Source: Daldinia sp. FL1419 (lineage: Eukaryota; Ascomycota; Sordariomycetes; Xylariales; Hypoxylaceae). Taken from it: DNA of 56,338 nt. Within the stretch, counting starts at the first letter, position 1, and every line of letters begins with the position of its first letter. Location of the stretch: contig MU623517.1 in assembly GCA_025201765.1 (NCBI GenBank), positions 1-56,338 on the forward strand, written 5' to 3'. Shown piece after piece: positions 35,530 through 46,832 of the stretch. The position numbers and the translations under genes were made by a program. Under the pieces are notes generated by a model. That model searched no databases and was not told where the DNA came from. It worked only from the letters and a program-made list of their open reading frames with translations.

Positions 35530-37779
35530 CTAGTCCCATCCACCGCCCTTCCCACCGAACCCCTTCTCCTCTAACTTCCTGGGGCCCTTATTTGGTTTCT
35601 GTTGAGCGGCTTCGTGCCGGCGTAGCTCTTCCGGCACCCTAGATATGGAGCTCTTCGACAGCATCTGGCGCAGGTCATACATGACATCTGCGTCTTCGTT
35701 GCCCAGGAACGTGATGGCAACACCACTCTTACCAGCACGACCCGTACGACCAATACGATGCGTGTAGCTCTCGATGCTCATGGCCATGTTGAAGTTGACA
35801 ACGAGAGATACGTCCGGAACATCGATACCACGACCAGCCAGATCCGTCGCGACCAAGACATCCGTCGTGCCGCTGCGGACTGAGGCAAGAGCCTGTTCTC
35901 GTTGTTCCTGAGTTTTGCTTCCGTGGAGCGTGACGGCCGAGAAGCCCATGTGTTTGATTTCCCGAGCGACAGCGTCGCAGTTTCGTTTGATGTTGACGAA
36001 CACGATAATCGGCGGTGCAAATTCGTTGGATGATAGAATCTCCTGCAAGCGCTTCTTGCGGCGATCTTCTCCGGGAATGAATTCGACTCGTTGTTCGACT
36101 GTATCTACGGCCTCTCCCGCATTGCCGATTGTCACAGTAGCGGGTCGGCGTAGGTATTTCTTTGCAATCTTCTCGACGGCTGCCGGCATAGTGGCCGTGT
36201 ACATCATTGTCTGTCGATATCGATCTTTGCCGCCGAGATGCCGGCTCATGAGTTGTGCATCCTCGGCGGCATCACTGTCTGGCTTTTCATTGGTAACGGG
36301 CAGAGCGTCTAGGATCTTGTTGACTGGTTCTTCAAAACCCATGTCGATCATACGATCGGCTTCATCCATGATGATGTAGCAACATTGGGACAATACTAGC
36401 AAACGTCGTTCAATGCAATCGACTAGACGACCAGGCGTGGCAACGATAATTTCTGCGCCGTTTCTAAGGGCGAACGCCTGTTCTTCCAGTGAATGCCCAC
36501 CAACAAGACTGACAACCGTAAAACCTAATGGAACAGCAAATTTCTTGGCTTCCGACTCGATCTGTTGAACCAACTCTCGAGTGGGGGCTATGATTAAGGA
36601 GTAAGGTCCGTCGTTCTTGGTGATTTCGGTTAGTGGTGGTAATTCCGAAATGTATACTAGCAGAGGTAGTAAGAAAGCAGCCGTCTTTCCTGAACCAGTG
36701 ACGGCTACACCGATAAGATCTCTCGCCTGTAGAGCAATGGGTATTGCAGCGCGCTGGACCGGCGTCGGCTCGTCGTATCCAACTTTGCTGATAATATCCA
36801 ACAGCCGGCGAGGTAAACCTGATTCTTGCCAGTTTCGCATCGGATTTGGTATAAGCCCACCCTTCGTAGAGATGCCGAAATCTTCTTTGAAAATACGCCA
36901 GTCTCGTTCGCGCATATCCTCTAGCTTCTTCTCTGACCAATGCTTACCTAGGCCATTGCGGTTGGCCCTCTCCTTCGCCTTTTGCATCATATCTAGAAGC
37001 TCCTGTGCTCGCTGCGCTCCATTTTCAGGATCACGCTCGATCAAGGACATGGCGTACTTCTTGGCGTTCTCCTCCGTCATGTCATCACCAAATCCAGCCA
37101 GCCTTCCTCTTCCGAAGAAGGTGGGTTCGGCCCTCTCTGCGTAGATGGGGTTGTGGTCCTGTGTCGTATCTTCTTCTGCGTCCCATTCGAAATTGAACTT
37201 CTTCTCTGTTGTTCTTCTCCTCTTCTTCTTGGCCGAGAATGTAGACTGATTCATTTCGGGGCCCATGTATCGCGCTCTTATTAAGGCTGCTTCTGTCTCT
37301 TCGGGTGCCGCTCGTTTCTCCCCGGCTAGCCCCTTCTTGCCTCTAGTTTTCCCTCGCGCATCGCCATTTTCGCGGTCATCACCGTCGCGCCTATCGTGGC
37401 CACTTTGGCGCATAGCTCTCGGTCCCGTTGGAACAGCTGGTGTATTATCTCTATCGCGGCGATCTGCGTATCGTCCATCAAGTCCCGGCGTGGCTGTTGG
37501 TCTACCGTTGGGCTTACTTCGTGCTTCTTCCTCTGCTTTTCGCCTTCGCTTCTCCTCCTCTTCTTTTTGTTTCTCTGCCGCCAGACGTTCGCGTTCAGCT
37601 TTGGGAATAAATCTTGGTTTCGCGGCAGCTTCGTTTGCCTCTTTCTTCTTGCGCAAGATCTCTTCGATATCTAAGGGTGCTTTTCGTCTGCTCGCCTCGC
37701 TGTTTGTTCCATTGCTGCCGTTGCTGCCGTTGCTACCGTTTGTAGCGGCTACCGACCCGGCTCGTGGCTGTATGCCCAT
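35530..37779 (-). CDS. PRP28: DEAD-box pre-mRNA splicing helicase Prp28
   Basis: Prp28 (human DDX23) displaces U1 snRNP from the 5' splice site so that U6 can bind, using ATP, in the spliceosome. One uninterrupted exon of 749 aa from ATG 37779. Helicase motifs are in order: TGSGKT 361-366, PTREL 399-403, TPGR 448-451, DEAD 472-475, TAT 528-530 (in place of SAT), ATDLAGRGID 644-653, HRIGRTGR 674-681. The Prp28-specific N-terminus is present: LDIEEILRKKK near 36-46, a charged K/E/R stretch, RARYMGPEMN near 168-177 and KFNFEWDAEEDT near 194-205. An NGS repeat (residues 14-26) comes from a short GCCGTT-type DNA repeat. The tail is KGFGGKGGGWD. This gene must act on the introns of its own neighbours but has none itself. 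Confidence 0.98.
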   Translation of the reverse strand: MGIQPRAGSVAATNGSNGSNGSNGTNSEASRRKAPLDIEEILRKKKEANEAAAKPRFIPKAERERLAAEKQKEEEEKRRRKAEEEARSKPNGRPTATPGLDGRYADRRDRDNTPAVPTGPRAMRQSGHDRRDGDDRENGDARGKTRGKKGLAGEKRAAPEETEAALIRARYMGPEMNQSTFSAKKKRRRTTEKKFNFEWDAEEDTTQDHNPIYAERAEPTFFGRGRLAGFGDDMTEENAKKYAMSLIERDPENGAQRAQELLDMMQKAKERANRNGLGKHWSEKKLEDMRERDWRIFKEDFGISTKGGLIPNPMRNWQESGLPRRLLDIISKVGYDEPTPVQRAAIPIALQARDLIGVAVTGSGKTAAFLLPLLVYISELPPLTEITKNDGPYSLIIAPTRELVQQIESEAKKFAVPLGFTVVSLVGGHSLEEQAFALRNGAEIIVATPGRLVDCIERRLLVLSQCCYIIMDEADRMIDMGFEEPVNKILDALPVTNEKPDSDAAEDAQLMSRHLGGKDRYRQTMMYTATMPAAVEKIAKKYLRRPATVTIGNAGEAVDTVEQRVEFIPGEDRRKKRLQEILSSNEFAPPIIVFVNIKRNCDAVAREIKHMGFSAVTLHGSKTQEQREQALASVRSGTTDVLVATDLAGRGIDVPDVSLVVNFNMAMSIESYTHRIGRTGRAGKSGVAITFLGNEDADVMYDLRQMLSKSSISRVPEELRRHEAAQQKPNKGPRKLEEKGFGGKGGGWD

Positions 37780-38289
37780 GGTCGCAAAGCCTCGATGTGA
37801 AATTAATAGGTCTTTATAAACGACCTTTTAAAGCGTTGGGATTACTTCCGACGTCTGGAATAGGTACCTAACGAATATCGGAATTAATTTGGCGGGTGAT
37901 GATATATATGAATCAAGGTATTCGAACCCGCTACGAGGGAGAAATCGTACGGGTGTATTCAAATTAAGATAATGTAGCGCCCAGGTTGCTCTTGTTTCTG
38001 TTTATTTCTAAAACGTCCGAGTTGGAGGCAAAGAAGAGATAGGACGACCTGACATCGGCGTGTCGGGGGTACGTGTAACAAAGTACCATCTTAAGACGCT
38101 AAAAACGGGAACCAATCGGGGATTTAATCGAGACAGAGGAACCTTGTCGCTTGTCCATTCGCAACCAAAATTTGGGGGAGCTTTGCACTACTTTTGCGAC
38201 TTCTCTCATATCAACGGCAAGACGTCTTCTCAACCTATTTGGATTCTCATTCGCAACGAACGAGAAGCGTCTTGATTGCGATCGGGGGA
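37780..38289. promoter_or_regulatory. shared divergent promoter, Prp28 / mL59
   Basis: 510 bp between the two start codons, containing both promoters. No clear TATA box or known operator was seen. Confidence 0.6.
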
Positions 38290-38913
38290 ATGGCGCTAAA
38301 TACCAAATATATCGAGCTCGCTAAGCAGCTGCACCCGCGACTACAGCGTTTCTTCGCCAAGTACCCTCCAAATCAGATCCTCCCGACTTCGACGAGGACG
38401 AACACAATCAAGGATGGCGCTACACCGAATCCTTTTTTGCCGCATAAACACCCGGTGACCGGAAAGTGGCATGATCCGGAATTCTCCCTGAGACGGCAGG
38501 CAGAACTAGTAAAATTGGCGAGAGAGCACGGGGTGGAAGAATTGTTGCCGTTCACATCTAAGGGCACTGAGGAGCGCATACGGCACAGAGTTGAGCACGG
38601 TCTACGGGTCCGTGGTACCGGTGTTGGACAAAGTGTCAAGGGTCACCTGCACGAAAGAATGTTGTCTGTCAAGTATGTTACGGCAATACGCTTCCTCCTA
38701 GCTAGCATTTTGCTTGCTAGGAAATATTTTCTCCCCATATTTTCGGTGCTAATAGGCGTGATAGGATGGAGAAGAGGAGAACTGCTATGTTGGGCATGCC
38801 GAGACTTGTCAGAGAATGGCGGAAGGTAAGTTATCTGTTTCTATTATGTTGTATATGCGACTAACAAGAAATGCTAGGTCGGGAAGAACAGGTGGAACAA
38901 GTATCCACGATGA
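38290..38913 (+). CDS. MRPL25: mitochondrial large-subunit ribosomal protein mL59 (MRPL25)
   Basis: A fungal mitoribosome large-subunit protein acting in mitochondrial translation. Three exons, 38290-38672, 38765-38825 and 38878-38913, give 159 aa. The introns are 92 nt (GTATGT ... GCTAATAGGCGTGATAG) and 52 nt (GTAAGT ... CTAAC ... CTAG). The joined protein reads MALNTKYIELAKQLHPRL, NPFLPHKHPVTGKWHDPEFS and SLRRQAELVKLA, and ends REWRKVGKNRWNKYPR, matching yeast mL59 at NPFLPxKHPVT and SLRR. An upstream in-frame extension begins only with TTG, so ATG 38290 is the start. The last exon encodes just 11 residues and would be missed by an ORF-only annotation, which would read through into intron 1. 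Confidence 0.94.
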
Positions 38914-39502
38914 ACAATTATGTTATGACTTTACGATACCGGCCAGGAAAAAAAGAAATCTGTACAAATATACGTGTTACCCTGTTCAAGAGAATTGGAG
39001 AAATATTCAAGTCCAAGCTACTTTTCCTGCCATGCCGTAAACTGGCCTTGATGCTAATATCAGCGAATATTAGCGAATATCGCAATGTAGCAGACATGGC
39101 AACGGTAAGAAACCTACTTTCAAGAATAACCCCAGTCTCATTCCTGCCCCAATGTATCCCTCTTGTCCCCGTTATATCATTATATATAGGTCTTATATGC
39201 CCCTATTTTCGTCATGTATACACTTATAGTAGAGTTGGACCGAAAACTCACGTGACCACGTGCGCCATTCAACTTTTTTCCTCAAAACCGGTTTCCTGGG
39301 AAGTCATCTTGCCCAGTATAAGCCACTTACAACAATGAACCCTGCGCAACCCATCCTTTAACATGAGATCTTTACACTCGCAATTTATAGGCTAGATAAA
39401 AATATTCAACGGGCGTGGTTGGCTTATTTTCATTTGTCGCAAGTGAAAAAGAAGAAGAAAAAGTGTCAAAGCAAATAAATTCATGTATATGAATTCAACG
39501 AG
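38914..39502. other. mL59 3' region and Dph4 promoter
   Basis: 589 bp. Near 39058-39080 there is a short direct repeat (TCAGCGAATATTAGCGAATATCG). No gene is supported. Confidence 0.55.
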
Positions 39503-40345
39503 ATGGCCCCTCCTATATCTAATACGTCGGCTGAGCCCACGCTCTACGACATCCTAGCACTAACCCCCAAGCATCTAGAAGGTCAAGCTGGCGTAGCCCA
39601 GCAGCAGAAGATCGTGAAGCAAGCGTATCACCGCGCGCTGCTAAAACACCACCCGGATAAATCGGCCGGTGGCAATAAATCCCAGAGCAGCACACCAGCA
39701 CATTCTACTTCTACAAAACCTCCCCCTAGCCAGTCCCCCCAACCACGCATCACATACACCGTAGACCAAATCCAGCATGCCTACGCCGTCCTCTCGGACA
39801 GGAAGCAGCGTCTGGATTATGATCGGACACTGCGCACATCCCCTTCCCAGCGGCAGTCTTCTTCGTTCCAGACCGGCGTCGAGACAGTCGATCTAGATGA
39901 CACGTCCTTCGACGAGCGAACAGGAGTCTACTACCGCAGCTGCCGGTGCGGCAACGCGCGGGGGTACGCCTTCACGGAGGAGAACCTCGAGGAGTTCGAG
40001 GACGACGGGGTGCTCATGGTCGAGTGTCTGGACTGTAGTCTTTGGGTCCGCGTTCTATTCGCCGCTGCCGAGGACGACGAGGAAGAGGATGCCGTCATTT
40101 CTACTGCCGCCGCAGCAACAACAGCTACAGCCACTACGAGTCCTACCAGAAGTGCCACCCCTCGTAACGGCAGTAACATAACAGTAACCATGGGACGAGG
40201 CGCCGACGCCGTTACCGCAGCGGGGGAAAGACGGGGGAGCGGGACGGGACGGAATTTCTCATTTAACTGGAGCTTCAACTGGGGTATTTCTCTATCAGGG
40301 TCCGCGACCGCGGGCACCAGTACAAGCAGCAGTTCGCAGCGGTAG
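39503..40345 (+). CDS. DPH4: diphthamide biosynthesis protein 4 (J-domain, CSL zinc finger)
   Basis: Dph4 (Jjj3, human DNAJC24) is a J-protein co-factor of the first diphthamide step on His of elongation factor 2; its zinc finger also binds iron in electron transfer. One exon of 280 aa from ATG 39503. The J domain spans about 13-110 with HPD at 50-52 and a 25-residue S/T/P/Q-rich insert (58-82) before helix IV (YAVLSDRKQRLDYD). The CSL finger follows: CRC at 147-149 and ECLDCSLW with Cys175 and Cys178. After it an acidic run (DDEEED, near 191-196) and about 85 residues of A/T/S/G-rich sequence form an unusually long tail; most Dph4 proteins end near the finger. Confidence 0.95.
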   Translation: MAPPISNTSAEPTLYDILALTPKHLEGQAGVAQQQKIVKQAYHRALLKHHPDKSAGGNKSQSSTPAHSTSTKPPPSQSPQPRITYTVDQIQHAYAVLSDRKQRLDYDRTLRTSPSQRQSSSFQTGVETVDLDDTSFDERTGVYYRSCRCGNARGYAFTEENLEEFEDDGVLMVECLDCSLWVRVLFAAAEDDEEEDAVISTAAAATTATATTSPTRSATPRNGSNITVTMGRGADAVTAAGERRGSGTGRNFSFNWSFNWGISLSGSATAGTSTSSSSQR

Positions 40346-41222
40346 CAACGCGAAAGGGGATATCGAGACATACGACATACGTCGCTGATGTCGTCACCCC
40401 TTAATCCGATAGGTTCGCTCTCGTTTTCTACCCCAACAGATAGTGCATATCACGTGGCCTGGCTATTTACATCAAGGTCAATAAAAGGGGTGATTCACTA
40501 GTCTTGTATTTACGACCATGAAGAGCACATTAGTAGTAATCCTGAATAGGAGAGGGACTAGTACATCAGCCTGTGCTGACTGGAAACCCAATGGGATGTT
40601 GGAACTAGTTACCCGGGTACGATATAACATGAATGATTTATGAGCTAATGGTGCACGCAATAGAGCGGGATATTATTATTATCATCTATGCAATGAGAAT
40701 CTTACTAGCCTGAGGAAAAGTGTAGATATTTGCGGATTGCTAGTAGAGCTAAATGTGCGATTGGTATGCCTTTGCCCATTTTGCATCAACAGTTTTTGGC
40801 ATATACTAGCTAATCAAGCCTAAGAGCGCATTATTACTGCCTATGTTCAACTTCATCCTGAGAAAATCCTACGACAGTCCATTACTCATGATGAATTCAT
40901 AACATTAATATTGCCTGTGTGCAAGTAGAAAGTACGGGGGTTTATTCAGACGAATTTGCATTAGAGTCTAAAGGGCAAGCATTCTGGCGAAAGACCTCCC
41001 AAAAGCTCTTGAGCCCTTTTGCCTGTGGGAAAAGAGAACCGTCCAAGTCTTTGCTCTGTGCGTTTGCCACGTGAAGAGGGAAAAAATCAAATCAATGCAG
41101 AATCTCAAGCAAGAGAATTCTCAAGCAAACACTCCATAGACACCAGAGTCCACCCAACTTCAGTCGACCCCTTTAAAATCTAGAGACTAACAAGGGACGT
41201 GGGCTTTTCTTTTTTTATGTTC
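40346..41222. other. convergent 3' region, Dph4 / 14-3-3
   Basis: 877 bp between two convergent stop codons, AT-rich, without supported genes. Confidence 0.6.
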
Positions 41223-42263
<1,041 letters not shown>

Positions 42264-42296
42264 CTTGGCGGTGTGAGATATGTTAAATTGGGAGAA

Positions 42297-42874
42297 CTAG
42301 AAAATGTATTAGGTCAGCTTTAATTTCGGGTGGATTATGCGTTTGCTTTAGTTGTGATGGAAAAGTGCATGGAAGATGGATATGGAGTTCAAGGAAGAGG
42401 GGGAAAAAATAGATGCAGTTTTGCACGGCAACAGGTAAAAATTATTGATGTGGGGTTTGTAAATTATTGCCAGGACGAAACTGGAAGTGTTTACAACCCA
42501 AGCCAGAAGAACGCGCTACCTTGCCGTGGATATCGAGAAGCTCGAAAGTTGTGACGGTGAAGCAAAGAGGAACCCCCCGCAGTCGGTGGGGTTTGCGCCA
42601 GTGAATGCGAATGGAAAACGCGTAGGATAAATGTAGATGGACAAGCGTGGAAGTTGTCGCAGTAATCAATTGATTTAGACGACAAGCCGTTTTAGGTTGT
42701 CGACGAGTTTGTTGTTGTGTGTATGGTCGGCAAGGAGGCAGTCGTGATGTGGGCAATGACGAAAGTGTAAGGCGGGACTCAGGGTAGTAGGCCAAGGAAC
42801 ATGACCGCGGGTGCAAAGGGAAAGGGGGATTTTAAGGAGAGAAGTATGTTAGGATGGATAAAGGTTCAACGTAC
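42297..42874 (-). other. probable 5'-UTR intron of 14-3-3
   Basis: On the minus strand, CAG/GTACGT at 42874 is a good donor and CTAATACATTTTCTAG ending at 42297 supplies branch point and acceptor, 33 nt upstream of the ATG. This gives a 578-nt leader intron, predicted from splice signals only. Confidence 0.5.
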
Positions 42875-43623
42875 CTGTTTATTTGTTTTGAAGGTTGGTT
42901 GTCAAGGAACGACCTTTGCTGAAAGACGTATTAGGTAGAGAGAAGGTGCGAAGACGGAAGAATAGAATAAATTTAGTGGTGTTGAATTTGGGAGGTTTAT
43001 GGGATGCAAAAGTTTTGGGAGAGTTTTTGTGTCTGCGAATGTGCAGCAGTTTGGTTTTGTTGGTAGGCAGAAGGAGAGAGCCTGAGGTGAATGAGAAAGA
43101 GGGTGACTGCCTTCCTATGAGGCGGGTGTGCCCAGTGCGCGTGGGGAGGGGGAAGTAATAGTAACTTCGGGTACAATCTAAAATCCTTAGGCACGCATGT
43201 ATCGTACCTGATACTTTACTATATAAATGTACCTAAAAGGTACCTGCTTTGATGTATCGAGATACATATACCTCCCTCTCTCTCTCGTTCTTCCCCCCCA
43301 GGGCTGTTAAACGCCTCCACTAAATCCAACTGCTAACACCGGTTCCGTCTAAGAGCCTAACTGAACCTGAACCAGCAGAGCCGTGAGCCTGTAAACTTGG
43401 CAATGGGCAGCGGACAGCGGATCATTTGATGATAGAACAAGGCTTGAAAGGGGTTGAAGAAGGGGGGTCATCCTCAAATCTAAACATTTCGGTACCTCCG
43501 TCCTTTCGTCCTGCCCTTTAGTCCTTTTATTAGTCCTTTAATGACTGGCATCATTATCATAAGTACATATGTACATTTACATTACGTTGTGGGCATGACT
43601 TTGCATGCTGGAACTGCATACAT

Positions 43624-43650
43624 TAGGTACCTAGGTAGGTACCTATGTAT
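43624..43650. repeat. palindromic TAGGTACC/TACCTAGGTA tract
   Basis: TAGGTACCTAGGTAGGTACCTA, a self-complementary run that contains one exact TACCTAGGTA at 43628-43637. Other exact copies are at 9342, 29400, 29875 and 55028. Confidence 0.9.
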
Positions 43651-45782
43651 ACACGAGCCTGATAACAAATGAGGCGTAGAATCCTGACTCCCTGGTTCCT
43701 TCTTATCGAATTTTCCTTCCAAAAATTTAACGCAGTTGTGATTTGAAGAAACGACGCCTCACGTGGTCGTCATGTGGCTTCCTACGTATGTCCGATGTAC
43801 TTTGGCTAAGGTAACCACATGTCATTCGCCCAAAAAAAAGGTTCATACGTCCTGGTTGCTAGTAGCTCTATTCTTTTCTCCCTGTTTTTGATCTCCTACG
43901 TCAGTTTCAATACCATTGAATACTTGAACTTGTACCCCACGCATTTTAAAGAGAAGCAATCAAAGTATATCCCGTGCTCGTAACAATACAAGGAACAAGG
44001 AATATTCTTCGATAGACACATAGACACCCAACGACCTGTCCATCCGTCAAGCCTCGAACGATGGGGGATGACCTAAGACATGTAGCTATGAAGCTATTCG
44101 AAATTTATTTCGCTCATTATATTCCCTTTTATCGTATCCTGCTTCTATAAAGTTATCTAGGGATACTCGTAATAGAACAAAGGGTATCCCGCGGACCCTT
44201 CATTAGTCTCGTTCAGTGTCTCAATAGATACCGAAAAAGGGTTTACACTCGAGTTAACCAATCACCCTTGCGAAATGAAACCTAGGTAATCCGAGGCTAC
44301 TACTCGAAAAGCTCGAGCCATTTCATTCTTTGTCCTTACTAGTAACATCCATAGAATATTCATGGGCAATATTGCGTCTCTCCAATCTGATTATCCACGG
44401 CCGTTACTGGGCGATAAGGGGGGGGAGGAAAAGAATTTCAGCCTACGTCAACATATGCAGTCCAAATAGCTCATACATATGCACAGTGCTGCAACTTGCT
44501 TTCTGATTCGGGGCCACACCCGCGCCAGCCACCACAAGAACTTGACTTCTTATTTGTCTATCTCATTTCTACTATCGTCAATGCAAAGTTAACCCTAGAA
44601 ATCAAGTATAAGGAAGGAAGAAAGTTCGATTTGTTGAAAACGTCACCGACTTGGTTTCTTCTTGGAGGGGGGATGAAACCCACGGACCGCCAAGTATCTT
44701 CCCTTGCGGGGCTAGGAACCGCCTCCCGGTGAAAAACGCTATGCTCCTCTGATTCCACAGAAGATATCGTGCCAGACCAGAGCCTCACGATACTTGCCCC
44801 ATTATTTTGTCGCGTCTGGCATAGCAAAAAGGTAGTTATCGTGCCAAATTTAGATGATGGTAGCATAACAAACCTATCTACATACCTAAGGTAGGTAGTA
44901 TGCTTGGGTATGCATACTTTTCATGCAATGCTCAGCCTCGACATAAATATAAGTATGCATCGATATGGCTGCTAATATGTCCATATGCATGGTGTTAGAA
45001 CTACAAGTACCTTGTACTACAATAAGAAGTACAACTCGTAAGATTTCCGAAGGGGCAAATTCGTAGAATGTCAAGGCGATATAATCAATATAAATAGTAA
45101 AGCATTCCCATAGGTTTTGATACTTATCCTAATAACGATACACAGCAAATTTGCAAATGGTAGGCAAGCTATGGAATTTTTATTATATCAGATGACCATG
45201 TATAGATGGCGTGGTGGAGAGAGAAAGAAATGAACTTATTCTAGACTGCTGGACTTTTGCGTGATCAGTGGTCACTAATGATGCTATGTATGGCCTGAGC
45301 GAAAGGCACTCTATTAGGGTAAAAGAACCTAAGGGCACCTGAGGCATAGAACGGTCTTAGGAGAGTTCCGCTCCGTTTGCATCCGTGCACTCCCGACCCG
45401 TCTTCTCCCGCCGGGGGTCTTCCAGTTTCATAGGTACCTGATGTCGGGTACTAGGTTAGTGTACATACAATACCTAGGAACCTAGTGTACATACACTAGT
45501 ACTACCTGTACCTAATTTCTAATATTCCAAGGTTCCATGCCATTGACTTCATAGGTAAGAGGCTAAGCTCCAAATCGAACCTCCAACTTTTGGAAGTGCC
45601 TCAATTCCGAAGCCCATCAAATCATACCACAAAGCAACAAAGCAACAAACCAATTAAAACAACTGAATCCAAGGTAGCTAGTCATTTCCATCCCGTGACT
45701 GGGTTATAAAATAATTAGTTAGTTATAATACTAAACGGCCTCCCTCTTAAGATCCTCTCCAAACATCCATCCAAGAGCCAAA

Positions 45783-46408
45783 ATGTTCCGCCAAACTCTG
45801 ACCAAGATCCCGTCTCGAGGCCTCGCCGTCGCTTCCTCCCGCCGCGCGTTCACGACGACTATCCGCGCCATGTCCGCGGGCGACACCGGCGCGCCGAGCA
45901 GACTCGGTAGCTTGGGCGGCCAAGGGTACGTTCGCTTCTGTTCCGAGAGATCCATATACCCCGCCATCCAGTTCCGGAGAGCTGGATGGGATGGAAATGC
46001 GTCCCGCCATGCTGGTGTTTCCCAACTTATGGAGAAACTAGCGACGAGGGAAATAGGGAATCAATTCCAACTCTAGAGCTAGAAGACGAGGGAGATGAGG
46101 AAATAGTAAAGGCTGTATCGGGCTAACAAAGAACCGTAAATAGTGACGCCTTCCAGAAGCGCGAAAAGGCCAACGAGGACTACTCCATCCGCCAGCGTGA
46201 GAAGGAGAAGCTTCTCGAGCTGCGCAAGAAGCTCCGCGAGCAGCAGGAGCACCTCCAGAAGCTGTCCGACCACATGTAAGTCTATCCAGCCTACCCGTAT
46301 TCGAGTCCTTGTGCGGGATCTATAATACCAGCAATAGATAGGTACTAATGACGATGTCTCTATTACAGTGATGAGTTGACCAAGGACCAAGGCGGCGAGC
46401 ACAACTAA
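45783..46408 (+). CDS. INH1: mitochondrial F1F0-ATPase inhibitor (IF1/Inh1 family)
   Basis: Blocks ATP hydrolysis by the F1 sector when the proton gradient collapses; acts in the mitochondrial matrix. Three exons, 45783-45925, 46144-46275 and 46369-46408, give 104 aa. Introns are 218 nt (GTACGT ... AATAG) and 93 nt (GTAAGT ... TACTAATG ... ACAG). Residues 1 to about 29 (MFRQTLTKIPSRGLAVASS, then RRAFTTTIRA) are an arginine-rich presequence. The inhibitory segment reads SAGDTGAPSR ... DAFQKREKANEDYSIRQREK, followed by a coiled-coil helix (LLELRKKLREQQEHLQKLSD) and the tail HIDELTKDQGGEHN. The first intron splits the glycine before DAFQKRE. Its 3' end faces that of NSP1. Confidence 0.95.
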
Positions 46409-46832
46409 ATTTATTAGCTACTACCATGTAAGAGAAGGAATGCCGAAGCTCCGCTCATCACGATGTCTAGCATCGGCGCGCGAGTCTTTCGCTTGTGGTT
46501 ACTAGAGACAGTTCAAAAAACCAAGATCTTGTTCTAAAGCCATTGCATTTGCCACGTCCTAGTGTACATAAATATAGTCGTTGCACACGCGTGCAATGTG
46601 CTCTCATTATTGCTATTCTTGAGAATTAACACCTCGTCTCTTACCACGGCATACCTATCCGATTGACGGTTCTCCCCCGATCCTAGTGCATGTCATCATC
46701 TATGAATCCTCGGTTTTTTCTCCGTGCATGATTTCCCTGAACTCCTACACCAAACTTTCTCCCGGCAAGAATATTCTCCTCGGATTCCTCACAGGCAAGT
46801 TTGACAGTTATCAAAGAAATTCTGGGCTCATT
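46409..46832. other. convergent 3' region, INH1 / NSP1
   Basis: 424 bp between convergent stop codons. Only short frames and 3'-UTR-like sequence. Confidence 0.65.

Larger units (their letters stand above)
42264..45782. other. 14-3-3 leader/promoter and gap before the ATPase inhibitor
   Basis: Apart from the 14-3-3 leader there is no supported gene in 3.5 kb. The stretch holds the palindromic tract at 43624-43650, a CT microsatellite near 43271-43283, a short inverted repeat TATCGTG/CACGATA near 44766-44797, and a direct repeat of TAGTGTACATACA flanking CCTAGGAACCTAG at about 45457-45505. A minus frame of 102 codons at 44558-44866 has no domain I recognise. Confidence 0.55.

Noticed and set aside
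37915..37965. Possible tRNA T-arm (GGGTTCGAATACC on the minus strand)
   Set aside because: The flanking bases do not form a T-stem, and no acceptor or anticodon stem is present.
38194..38289. N-terminal extension of mL59
   Set aside because: It would need a TTG start; the ATG at 38290 matches the family N-terminus.
44558..44866. 102-codon minus-strand frame upstream of the ATPase inhibitor
   Set aside because: No domain recognised. A short inverted repeat in the same place hints at repeat DNA, but no element ends were found.
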